Of a stretch of 64,000 bases of DNA, positions 1 to 6,822 are shown in pieces. Position 1 is the stretch's first letter; each line of letters begins with the position of its first letter. The DNA comes from Nevskia sp. (GTDB taxonomy: Bacteria > Pseudomonadota > Gammaproteobacteria > Nevskiales > Nevskiaceae): contig JALNYU010000008.1 in NCBI GenBank assembly GCA_023229645.1, forward strand, positions 1 to 64,000, read 5' to 3'. Both the position numbers and the translations under genes were made by a program. Under the pieces are notes generated by a model. The model searched no databases, had not been told where the DNA came from, and was given only the letters and a program-made list of their open reading frames with translations.

Positions 1-2
1 GC

Positions 3-119
3 AAGCTACTGGTCCGGTACGAAAAGCTGGCGCGCAGCTTCGTTGCGCTGAATCACCTCGCCGCTGCAATCATTGCTTATCGTAAGTTGTCCATGAAGGT
101 CAATATTATTTACGGATAG
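3..119 (+). CDS. IS5-type transposase, C-terminal end (cut by window edge)
   Basis: The frame is open from the first bases of the window to a TAG at 117-119 and encodes the last 38 residues of a transposase. It begins KLLVRYEKLARSF, continues with VALNHLAAAIIAYRKL and ends VNIIYG. This arginine-flanked, alanine/leucine-rich helix is the usual C-terminus of IS5-type DDE transposases, where it follows the catalytic E-bearing segment. The rest of the gene lies left of the window, so it cannot be judged intact. It abuts a decayed IS1182-type fragment, which suggests one element landed in or beside another. The family call rests on recalled sequence character, not on a search. Confidence 0.7.
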   Translation, partial: KLLVRYEKLARSFVALNHLAAAIIAYRKLSMKVNIIYG

Positions 120-141
120 GTTCTTAGTCCTGGTTCTTGCG

Positions 142-261
142 ATGCCTAGTCGTACGGATCGGCGACGGTACACGCTCAGAACCCAAAGCAAAGTCGATGC
201 ACAGTGGAAGCTATTTGCCTTGGAGTACAACATACAAAAGCTGCAAGGCAAGGCGCCATAA
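142..261 (+). pseudogene. IS1182-type transposase remnant, copy 1 (C-terminus)
   Basis: In the frame that ends with TAA at 259-261 the translation reads RRRYTLRTQSKVDAQWKLF and then ALEYNIQKLQGKAP. The pattern FTLR...KVDxQW.L...HN..KL is the terminal signature of IS1182-type DDE transposases. Only about 35 codons remain; the catalytic core is absent and the upstream DNA is the end of an IS5-type gene. The same tail occurs, more damaged, at about 1740-1829. No function is expected. The left limit is approximate because similarity to copy 2 fades before about position 165. Confidence 0.65.
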
Positions 262-422
262 AGCACCTAGCAAAGATGGAAACGGTAGGATATCGTCCAA
301 CACGGCGATGCCATCGCCGAGGCCGACCACACAATGGAATCGTCAGATGATCGCGTTCCGATCAAACAACGCGGCATTAGAGTCGATCACCGCATTTGCG
401 CGTTTGGGTGAAAGCGCTGGTA

Positions 423-448
423 GGCATTTTCTACAGACTCGTTCGGCG
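423..448 (+). repeat. putative right end of IS1182-type copy 1
   Basis: The sequence GGCATTTTCTACAGACTCGT followed by TCGGCG closely matches 1992-2018, and both lie about 165-190 bp after the stop of a transposase remnant. Read on the minus strand it starts CGCCGAACGAG...TGTAGAAAA, the style of terminal inverted repeat seen in IS1182-like elements. The matching left end of either copy was not found, so calling this a terminal repeat is inference. Confidence 0.5.
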
Positions 449-541
449 GCAAAGCTATCGGGTAGATAACCTATGCCTTATTCCAATCAACTCAATGACG
501 TCGGCCTCGATCGCCAGCCTAAATGTAGGTTCGCGGGTGCT

Positions 542-937
542 ATGAAATACCACTTTTCAGTCGCCATCACGCTTATTTCCCTGGGCGCATTTGCTACACC
601 TACCGAGACCCGCGGCATTCTCGCTGCGATGGCCGAACAGCTAAATCAGGCACGTTCGCCGCACGTTGCCCAGAAAAGAAGTTTCCAATGTCCTGACGGG
701 CTCAATCGTTTAATCGGTGTTCAATATTCTGCCGTTTCGGCCGCACTCCCCGCACCCGATTTTGCAGAGGAAAAGCCGCAGCGAAAGTGGTCATATCTTT
801 TAGCCGTGCCCGCGGCCGCACGCGCAGAGGGCGCCGGCGCAACCGCATTGACAAAGGGCGGGGGCTTTCCCATCATCACGCTCACTTTCAGCGCGCAGGG
901 CGCGATCGAGGCGGTTTCCTGTCTCTCCGCACGCTAG
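542..937 (+). CDS. small putative secreted protein, unknown function
   Basis: This is a 131-residue ORF with a typical N-terminal export signal: MKYHF, then a hydrophobic stretch (SVAITLISLGAFA) and a likely cleavage region near residues 17-22. The mature part is Ala-rich with two cysteines, one in FQCPDG and one in the terminal VSCLSAR, which could form a disulfide outside the cytoplasm. I do not recognise a family. An upstream in-frame ATG at 473 would add 23 polar residues before the signal peptide, so I chose 542; no clear ribosome binding site supports either start. It lies between two dead IS copies and may be transferred cargo. Confidence 0.42.
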   Translation: MKYHFSVAITLISLGAFATPTETRGILAAMAEQLNQARSPHVAQKRSFQCPDGLNRLIGVQYSAVSAALPAPDFAEEKPQRKWSYLLAVPAAARAEGAGATALTKGGGFPIITLTFSAQGAIEAVSCLSAR

Positions 938-1063
938 CGCCCAACATACTGCTCAAGCTGGCGGCCGGATCTCTGCAAGACGCCGTGGCCAAGCGAAAGC
1001 TGCCGGCAAGCATTAGGGGCTTGTCAATGCGCCGCACCAACATTTATCAGGGAGATAAATTCT

Positions 1064-1417
1064 GTGAATCTCAATATTTCAGGCTTGCCGGCAATCGCTG
1101 TTGCCGTTGGCTTCATCGTCGTGTTTTCGCTGCCGGTGTGGTTAGCGTCCCGCGTTGTTGGCGCTGGGTCGCCAACCCTTATTCGCGCAGCGATGTCCCT
1201 CGTTGTTGGCGCAATTGGCTCAGTCATTAGCGCCGCTATTGGCGGCGGCGCAGCGTTGCTTCTGGCCCCACTATCTTTTTTGCTCTCTTTTAAGTTCGTT
1301 CTCGGGACATCGATCCTCGGATCCATTGTGCTTGCCGTACTCGCGCTCGCGGGTTATGCAGCGATGATTCACTTTATCGGTGGCGGCATTAATATCAGCG
1401 ATGGTGCGGCAGCCTGA
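1064..1417 (+). CDS. small membrane protein, unknown function
   Basis: This 117-residue ORF begins with GTG at 1064, about eight bases after a good ribosome binding site (AGGGAGA, 1049-1055). Three hydrophobic segments are visible: residues about 8-30, 40-75 (Gly/Ala-rich, containing SAAIGGGAALLLAPLSFLL) and 80-105. The protein is almost entirely membrane-embedded with a short GINISDGAAA tail. I recognise no family. It follows the small secreted ORF at 542 by 126 bp on the same strand, so the two may be co-transcribed. Both are bracketed by IS1182-type remnants. Confidence 0.55.
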   Translation: MNLNISGLPAIAVAVGFIVVFSLPVWLASRVVGAGSPTLIRAAMSLVVGAIGSVISAAIGGGAALLLAPLSFLLSFKFVLGTSILGSIVLAVLALAGYAAMIHFIGGGINISDGAAA

Positions 1418-1438
1418 TCTGGCAAATGAGAGGCCTAA

Positions 1439-1829
1439 GAGATTTTAATTCGACTCCAACAGAAGGCCTTTATCTGCCCGGCCGGCAAAACATTCGAGCC
1501 GAGCACCGCCAACTCGATCATCAAGGATAGACAAGGCATCAGCTTTGAAGACCCAGAAGCAATCTGCCCAACCCGCCCGCTCGAAACGAGGGGCCTACAC
1601 AAGCGGGTCGCGATCACCTATCGGCAAGTGGCGTTTTTCAACGGCAGCACCAAGGACTCGCGTCCGCAGATCACCGAGATGAAAGCACGGATCGACACGT
1701 GTCTTCGGCGATCTACGCAATCACCATCTACGACGATTCACGCTCAGACCCCGAAGCTAGGTCGATACACAGTGAAAGCCGCCTACCCTCGTCCACAATG
1801 TGAGGAAACCGCAAAACAAAGCACCGTAA
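1439..1829 (+). pseudogene. IS1182-type transposase remnant, copy 2
   Basis: The frame is open from 1439 with coding character: KAFICPAGKTFEP, CPTRP, then TYRQVAFFNGSTKDS and ITEMKARIDT. This is the order seen in IS1182-type transposases (CPAG motif, Cys-rich block, RQVAFF, M..KIDS). After about 1700 the frame is broken and shifted. The terminal block reads RFTLRPRS, stop, VDTQ, stop, then LVHNVRKPQNKAP and TAA at 1827-1829. It therefore carries at least one frameshift or deletion and two internal stops. It is dead, but longer than copy 1, and shows that the repeat shared with 165-261 is a transposase tail. Confidence 0.65.
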
Positions 1830-1991
1830 AACTGAGCTTGGAAGATTAGCTGAATCGCGTTATCGTCCGATTGAATAACAACGCGCCCTTCCGATCGGCT
1901 GGATACAATGCTCAAGCAAAACGCATGCTGCGAGGCTAGACGCATAATTTTCACGCCAGAATCAAAATCGGAGTGCGGCACCCGTAATTAC

Positions 1992-2018
1992 GGCATTTTT
2001 CTACAAGCTTGTTTGGCG
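1992..2018 (+). repeat. putative right end of IS1182-type copy 2
   Basis: GGCATTTTTCTACAAGCTTG followed by TTTGGCG is a diverged match to 423-448 and lies downstream of the second transposase remnant. The TTG at 2009 that would extend the next ORF upstream falls inside this IS end, which argues against using it as a start. Confidence 0.5.
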
Positions 2019-2038
2019 TGGGGATTGCACTCGGCGAA

Positions 2039-2698
2039 ATGATGCAAACACCAGCTACCGAGGTTCACTCGCAGACGTTCGCGGCATCTTGGATGCTGTG
2101 GGAAAACTCGTTTGAGCATGCTATGCCATTGGCTCGATCTATCGATCACGCGCTCTCCGACTATGTCTTTTTCCCCGAACCAGAATGGGCCAAATTTGGC
2201 TATCGACCACCGGATAACTTGCCACTACTAGGCGCATGGCGAGATTCGGCAGGAACAGCTTTCGCCTTCCTCCTAGACCGGTCCCCCGCCAGTCCTTCAG
2301 CCGGCGAAAGGAGGTTGCTTCTTTACGCCTCCGGGGCACGAAGTGTCGTTGAAGAGATTGGCAGCAAGGTAACGGCTCTAAAGTCCGTCCTTGCGAAGTC
2401 AGAACGGAAAGAGATACAAGTACGCCATGCCGAGCATCGCATCGAACTAGAAGAAAAATCGCCTGCGGTTGCGAGGTTGCTGAAGCTTGTTGGCCTCTTC
2501 ACCATCGTAGTGAATGCATTTTCACTCTATTTGCGCCGGCTCCCCCTTCCGAACCTGCCATCCGGCCCTATTCAGGAAACCTATCAATTTCTGGTTGCAG
2601 TCGTACACTTCGCTGCGCTCTTCCTCTTGCTTACCATCACACTAATCGGCATTGGGTACGTGTTGCGCTACGGCGTCCTCATGCTAAAGAGGTTCTGA
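2039..2698 (+). CDS. uncharacterised protein with two C-terminal membrane segments
   Basis: From ATG at 2039 (a second ATG follows at 2042) this encodes 219 residues. Residues 1-150 are soluble, with several Trp and Tyr in the first 70 and a charged helical stretch around KSERKEIQVRHAEHRIELEE. Two hydrophobic segments follow, at about 152-170 (LLKLVGLFTIVVNAFSLYL) and 188-212. No family is recognised. It ends five bases before a sugar transferase gene, so the two are almost certainly co-transcribed. A link to surface-polysaccharide export or length control is only a guess from that context. The in-frame TTG at 2009 is rejected because it lies in an IS end. Confidence 0.5.
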   Translation: MMQTPATEVHSQTFAASWMLWENSFEHAMPLARSIDHALSDYVFFPEPEWAKFGYRPPDNLPLLGAWRDSAGTAFAFLLDRSPASPSAGERRLLLYASGARSVVEEIGSKVTALKSVLAKSERKEIQVRHAEHRIELEEKSPAVARLLKLVGLFTIVVNAFSLYLRRLPLPNLPSGPIQETYQFLVAVVHFAALFLLLTITLIGIGYVLRYGVLMLKRF

Positions 2699-2703
2699 TT
2701 TCC

Positions 2704-3312
2704 ATGTCGACAGCTGACCACTCCGAACGCAACCAGCACAGATCACCGAAACGGGTCTTTGACATAGTTATTGCTGTCGTAATGCTTGTCCTCATGTTAC
2801 CGACGCTGCTTTTTATAATGCTTGCAGTCAAGCTAGAAGGGCCCGGCCCTGTGTTGTACTCACAAATGCGCCTGGGCAGACATGGTAAAGCGTTCAGATA
2901 CCTGAAATTTAGGACTATGAAGCATGATGCGGAGAACACGGCGACAGGTCCAGTCTTTAAGTTGCGCTCTGACCCCCGCGTCAGCCGTGTTGGCCGTTTT
3001 CTGCGGAAAACGTCACTTGACGAGCTTCCTGCACTACTAAATGTTATTCGGGGCAGCATGAGTATTGTTGGCCCGCGCGCGGCGCTTCCACTTGAGGCCG
3101 AGCACTATTCCGAAGTCCAACGAAAACGGCTCGAACTGAAACCCGGGCTAACAGGGTATTGGCAAGTTTTTGGGCGCGCGCAGGAAGCAAACACCTTGGA
3201 CAAAATGGTCCAGATGGACCTTGAGTATGCAGACAAGCAGTCACTACTTTTCGACCTGAAAATCTTGATCCGCACCGTAGCTGTTGGGCTAACCCGTAAC
3301 GCCGCCCAATGA
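2704..3312 (+). CDS. undecaprenyl-phosphate sugar phosphotransferase (initiating glycosyltransferase)
   Basis: This 202-residue protein has the bacterial sugar-transferase domain (WcaJ/RfbP type). It contains a single N-terminal membrane segment around residues 19-42, then GPVLYSQMRLGRHGK, FRYLKFRTM, RVGRFLRKTSLDELPALLNV and IRGSMSIVGPRAAL. It ends with GLTGYWQVFGRA and the D-L-x-Y segment. These are the motifs of enzymes that load the first sugar phosphate onto undecaprenyl phosphate at the inner membrane. It is the short form, with only one membrane helix before the catalytic domain. No other polysaccharide gene follows, so it may serve a cluster elsewhere or be left over from one; the upstream gene is its only partner here. 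Confidence 0.88.
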   Translation: MSTADHSERNQHRSPKRVFDIVIAVVMLVLMLPTLLFIMLAVKLEGPGPVLYSQMRLGRHGKAFRYLKFRTMKHDAENTATGPVFKLRSDPRVSRVGRFLRKTSLDELPALLNVIRGSMSIVGPRAALPLEAEHYSEVQRKRLELKPGLTGYWQVFGRAQEANTLDKMVQMDLEYADKQSLLFDLKILIRTVAVGLTRNAAQ

Positions 3313-3587
3313 TCCCATGCGACGTCCAGCCCTTTGTTCAAGCCAACCAGATGGTTTCTACGGGTTATAGACGCCCTGAATTGTTATTCAGGCGCACCAG
3401 ATGGGATCGGGGAGCCACGAATAGCGTATTGGTACGGCAGGTAATTCAAGGCACCAGCAGTTCGTTTGAGCACGCTGCAAGGCGTATCGGCAAAGGATGC
3501 TGCCGTATCTCTCGCCGTCTATACAGTTCTGCAGTTTAGTCCTCGGTTGAACTAACTACTCGCCATCGCTAATCTTGACGCCACCTA
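3313..3587. other. intergenic region with small hairpin and ars promoter
   Basis: No convincing gene was seen. A 7-bp hairpin (CCTGAAT, loop TGTT, ATTCAGG) lies at 3375-3392 without a T tract. The octamer CCAGATGG occurs on both sides of it. A -35-like TTGACG at 3575-3580 precedes the ars operator. The rest shows no pattern I can interpret. Confidence 0.5.
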
Positions 3588-3611
3588 ATATTTCGATAAT
3601 TATCGAAATAT
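3588..3611 (+). promoter_or_regulatory. ArsR operator, perfect 24-bp palindrome overlapping the arsR start
   Basis: The half ATATTTCGATAA at 3588-3599 is followed by its exact reverse complement, TTATCGAAATAT, at 3600-3611. The ATG of arsR is at 3610-3612, so the operator runs into the start codon. A -35-like TTGACG (3575-3580) precedes it, and AT-rich -10 candidates lie inside the palindrome. Transcription would then start at or near the ATG. Binding here would block RNA polymerase directly, as expected for autorepression by an ArsR/SmtB protein. Confidence 0.8.
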
Positions 3612-3954
3612 GGAAATAAAAGACGCAGTCCCGGCGCTAGCCGCGTTGGCGCAGGAAACGCGGCTGGCGGTTTATCGGATGTTGGTTGAGGCCGGTCCGG
3701 CGGGTTTGGCGGCCGGCAAGATTGCCGAGGATCTTGGCGTGGCGGCGGCGACGTTGTCGTTCCATTTGAAGGAACTGAGCAACGCGGGTTTGACGCAATC
3801 GCGGCAAAGCGGCCGTTTTGTCATTTATTCGGCGAATTTCGAGGCGATGAACGCACTGCTGGCATTCCTCACTGCGAATTGCTGCCGCGGCGATGCCAAC
3901 GCCTGCTTAACGCCGGCCGAGCTGCAGTGCTGCCCACCCGTATCTTCAAGCTGA
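3610..3954 (+). CDS. arsR: ArsR-family metalloid-responsive repressor
   Basis: This 114-residue winged-helix repressor should release the ars promoter when it binds As(III). The N-terminal ALAQETRLAVYRMLVEAGP and the recognition helix AAATLSFHLKELSNAGL are standard for the ArsR/SmtB family. The classical ELCVCDL metal site in the helix is absent. Instead cysteines cluster at the C-terminus (residues 91, 92, 99, 107 and 108), resembling the C-terminal As(III) site described in Acidithiobacillus-type ArsR. The ATG overlaps the operator and no ribosome binding site precedes it, so translation may be leaderless. arsC follows after seven bases. Confidence 0.9.
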   Translation: MEIKDAVPALAALAQETRLAVYRMLVEAGPAGLAAGKIAEDLGVAAATLSFHLKELSNAGLTQSRQSGRFVIYSANFEAMNALLAFLTANCCRGDANACLTPAELQCCPPVSSS

Positions 3955-3961
3955 GCGAACA

Positions 3962-4465
3962 ATGACGACTGAAGCCTTAAACGTGTTATTTCTTTGCACC
4001 GGCAACTCGGCGCGTTCGATCATCGGCGAGGCGCTGATCAACCATCCACTGATCGGCCGCGGCAAGTTTCGCGGCTACAGCGCCGGCAGCCAGCCGAAAG
4101 GCGCGGTCAACCCGTATACCTTGGACTTGCTGCGCGAACAAGGCTTCGCCACCGAAACCCTGCGCAGCAAAAGTTGGGATGAATTCGCCGCGCCGGGCGC
4201 CAGCCCGCTGCATTTCGTCTTTACTGTTTGCGATTCAGCCGCAAACGAAACCTGCCCGTACTGGCCGGGCCAGCCGGTGACGGCGCATTGGGGATTGCCA
4301 GATCCGGCAGCGCTGCCGGATAGCGACCCGACGACGAAACGGCGGGCGTTTCTCGATACGCTGGTTACTTTGCGGCGGCGCATCGAGCTGTTCGCAAACC
4401 TGCCGCTGAACCAGCTCGCCAACCTCGCGTTGACAGAACAGCTGACGCTAATCGGCCGGCTCTAA
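3962..4465 (+). CDS. arsC: arsenate reductase, low-molecular-weight phosphatase type
   Basis: This 167-residue enzyme is of the thioredoxin-coupled ArsC / LMW tyrosine phosphatase fold and reduces arsenate to arsenite in the cytoplasm. The P-loop CTGNSAR (Cys12 to Arg18) and the acid loop GLPDPAAL (Asp114) are present. Cys90 and Cys98, in TVCDSAANETCPYWPG, are candidates for the disulfide relay. It is co-transcribed with arsR. No arsenite exporter (arsB or acr3) follows: the next gene, msrA, is convergent. Efflux must be encoded elsewhere or by another route. A generic LMW phosphatase is the alternative, but the cysteines and the arsR neighbour favour ArsC. Confidence 0.85.
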   Translation: MTTEALNVLFLCTGNSARSIIGEALINHPLIGRGKFRGYSAGSQPKGAVNPYTLDLLREQGFATETLRSKSWDEFAAPGASPLHFVFTVCDSAANETCPYWPGQPVTAHWGLPDPAALPDSDPTTKRRAFLDTLVTLRRRIELFANLPLNQLANLALTEQLTLIGRL

Positions 4466-4494
4466 CTACCGCGTTAAGCCGGCCGAGTTGTGCT

Positions 4495-5130
4495 TTAGTG
4501 CCCGCCGGCCTCGGCGCCGTAAATCTGCTGCAAGCGCCGGTCGCGGCCGCAGCCTTGGCGGTATAGGCGATAGCGCAGCTCTTCCTTGCGATAGTAGTCC
4601 TGATGGTATTCCTCGGCCGGATAAAACGCCGACGCCGCGGTGATTTCGGTTGCGATCGGCGCGCCTTTCAGCACGCCGGATTTGGCCAGGGCATCGCGCG
4701 AGGCAATTGCCTGCGCTTTTTGCTTGTCGTCGTGATAAAAAACCGCCGTGCGGTATTGGTCGCCGCTGTCGCAGAACTGGCGCTTCGAAGTGGTGGGATC
4801 GATGTTGTGCCAGAACACGTCGAGCAGATTGTCGTAGCTGATCTTGCTCGGCTCGTAGATCACCTGAATCGCTTCGGCGTGGCCGGTATCGCCTTCCGAA
4901 ACCTGGCGGTAAGTGGGGTTTGGCACGGTGCCGCCGGTGTAGCCGGAAGTCACCGATACCACGCCGGGCAGCTTCTTGAACGGCGGCTCCATACACCAGA
5001 AGCAGCCGCCGGCGAAGGTCGCGGTTGCCGTTTTGGCCGCCGCGGGCGTTGCCGCAGGCGCCGCGGCGGCGCTGAACGCGATGACAGCGGCAACGAGGAA
5101 ACTGGAAAATTTCAGCATCATTCTGAACAT
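4495..5130 (-). CDS. msrA: peptide methionine sulfoxide reductase MsrA, exported form
   Basis: The 211-residue protein repairs methionine-S-sulfoxide in proteins. The active site GGCFWCMEPPF puts the catalytic Cys at residue 43, in the GCFWC variant. Downstream SGYTGG, YRQVSEGDTGHAEAIQV and AEEYHQDYY are typical of MsrA. A hydrophobic N-terminus (FLVAAVIAFSAAAAPAA, residues 11-27) is a likely signal peptide, so it should act in the periplasm; most MsrA proteins are cytosolic. Starts at 5130, 5121 or 5118 are all possible and none has a strong ribosome binding site. It is convergent with arsC and divergent from modA. Confidence 0.9.
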   Translation of the reverse strand: MFRMMLKFSSFLVAAVIAFSAAAAPAATPAAAKTATATFAGGCFWCMEPPFKKLPGVVSVTSGYTGGTVPNPTYRQVSEGDTGHAEAIQVIYEPSKISYDNLLDVFWHNIDPTTSKRQFCDSGDQYRTAVFYHDDKQKAQAIASRDALAKSGVLKGAPIATEITAASAFYPAEEYHQDYYRKEELRYRLYRQGCGRDRRLQQIYGAEAGGH

Positions 5131-5290
5131 TGGGGTCGGGCGTGGAAGTAAGACAGGATACGGGAACGGGGTGCGCATTTGATTGTGCGCTGGCTCCGAC
5201 CGCAAATCTGCGGCCCAGTTCAGCTCCGCGTGATGACGGCGCCCCGCCCGGCTGGCACACTCGCGCAAGTTTTTTCTCAGGAATCCGCTC

Positions 5291-6088
5291 ATGCGCAAGT
5301 GGCTCGTCGCCCCGCTGATGTTCGCCCTTTCTGCCACCGCACAGGCCGAGGCGCCACCGCCGGCAACGCTGAACATCGCCGTAGCCGCCGATATGGCGCG
5401 CTGCGTTGAAGCGCTGGACGCGGCATTTAGCGCCCAGCATCCCGAGGTTGAGCTGAAAGTGGCGACTGGCGCCTCCGGCGATTTCTTCGCCCAGATCAAA
5501 AACGGCGCGCCGTTCGAGGTGTTTCTCTCCGCGGATATGGAGTACCCGCGCCAATTGGTTAAAGCCGGCTTAGCCAATGCGAAAACGCTGAAGCCGTATG
5601 CGCTCGGCCGCCTCGCGCTGTGGACGACCACCCCCGGCATCAACCCCGGCCGCGGCCGCACGGTGCTCACTGCGGCGTCGACGATGAAAATCGCAATCGC
5701 CAATCCTGAGACATCGCCGTACGGCCGTGCTGCGATGATGGCCGTCGAGCGGCTGGGCGTTGCTGACGCCGTTAAAGGTAAGTTGGTGGTTGGGGAAAGC
5801 GTTGCGCAGGCCGCGCAATTCGTGCAAAGCGGCAACGCCGAAATCGGCTTCATCCCGTATTCGCTGCTGATCGTGCCGCCGCTGAAAGACGTGGGCATCT
5901 ACATCTTGCTGCCGGGCGGAACGTATCCAGAGATTCTGCAAGGCGCGGTAGTGACTCAAAAAGGCGCAAAAAACCCGCTGGCAAAAGCGTATGTTGATTT
6001 CCTCGGCTCGGCCGAAGCGCGCGCGATATTCGAAGCCAACGGCTACGAAGCTCCGATCGGTAAAACCCCCATCCGCAAGCTCAATTGA
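5291..6088 (+). CDS. modA: molybdate ABC transporter, periplasmic binding protein
   Basis: This 265-residue protein has a signal peptide (MRKWLVAPLMFALSATAQA). The mature part starts NIAVAADM, the usual opening of ModA. The segments ATGASGDFFAQIKNGAPFEVFLSAD and ANPETSPYGRAAM match the oxyanion-binding lobes. It captures molybdate or tungstate in the periplasm and delivers it to ModB. The 3' end overlaps modB by four bases (TTGA), so the two are translationally coupled. No ModE-like site was recognised upstream. Confidence 0.92.
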   Translation: MRKWLVAPLMFALSATAQAEAPPPATLNIAVAADMARCVEALDAAFSAQHPEVELKVATGASGDFFAQIKNGAPFEVFLSADMEYPRQLVKAGLANAKTLKPYALGRLALWTTTPGINPGRGRTVLTAASTMKIAIANPETSPYGRAAMMAVERLGVADAVKGKLVVGESVAQAAQFVQSGNAEIGFIPYSLLIVPPLKDVGIYILLPGGTYPEILQGAVVTQKGAKNPLAKAYVDFLGSAEARAIFEANGYEAPIGKTPIRKLN

Positions 6089-6789
6089 CCCAAGCCGTAC
6101 TGAACCCGGCGTTGTGGCAGGCGCTGTGGCTAACGATCCGCCTCGCTGCCATCAGCACCGTTCTGCTGCTGCTGATCGCGCTGCCACTCGCCGGCTGGCT
6201 GGATCGTGCGCGCTCGCGCTTGGCGCCGTTCGCCGAGGCGCTGGTGACGTTGCCGATTGTGCTGCCGCCAACGGTGATCGGGTTTTATTTGCTCGTCGCG
6301 CTCGGCAACCGCAGCCCGTTCGGCCAAGCGTGGATCGAATTGTTCGGGCACTCGTTAGCGTTTAGCTTTCCCGGCCTAGTGATCGGCTCGGTGATCTACA
6401 GCCTGCCGTTTGCGGTGCAGCCGATCCAGACCGCGTTTCGCGATGTCGAGGCGGCACTGATCGAAGCCGCGGTAGCGCTTGGCGCCAATCGCCGGCAAAC
6501 GTTTTGGCGCATCGTTGTACCGGCGGCCCGCGGCGGCATTCTGACCGGCGCGGCGCTGAGTTTTGCCCATACGATGGGCGAATTCGGCGTGGTCTTGATG
6601 CTCGGCGGCAATATTCCGGGCGCCACACGGGTGGCCTCGATTGCGCTGTACGACGAAGTGCAAAAACTAAACTACGACGGCGCTCACGCTTATGCGCTGG
6701 TGTTGCTGACGCTGTCATTCCTGATGCTGCTGGCGATCGGCGCGTTGCGCCGCAATCCTGGCCAGCGGGTGGCGCGTCCGCGGCTTTGA
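6085..6789 (+). CDS. modB: molybdate ABC transporter permease
   Basis: This 234-residue inner-membrane permease has about five hydrophobic segments. The cytoplasmic EAA loop (EAAVALGANRRQTFWRIVVP) docks the ATPase, and PIVLPPTVIGFYLL near residues 52-65 is typical of ModB. Translation begins at a TTG overlapping the modA stop. A modC ATPase gene would normally follow; here the next gene is an unrelated one on the opposite strand. Confidence 0.92.
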   Translation: MTQAVLNPALWQALWLTIRLAAISTVLLLLIALPLAGWLDRARSRLAPFAEALVTLPIVLPPTVIGFYLLVALGNRSPFGQAWIELFGHSLAFSFPGLVIGSVIYSLPFAVQPIQTAFRDVEAALIEAAVALGANRRQTFWRIVVPAARGGILTGAALSFAHTMGEFGVVLMLGGNIPGATRVASIALYDEVQKLNYDGAHAYALVLLTLSFLMLLAIGALRRNPGQRVARPRL

Positions 6790-6822
6790 ATCAGCCGCTC
6801 GGCGCCGCTCAAAACTCAGCGC

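Noticed and set aside
2009..2038. TTG at 2009 as start of the two-TM protein gene
   Set aside because: It lies in the end of an IS remnant and has no ribosome binding site; ATG at 2039 is preferred.
4466..5554. Long minus-strand ORF (362 codons) across msrA and modA
   Set aside because: It overlaps two recognised genes in the wrong frame and reads as Arg-rich nonsense; it is a shadow.
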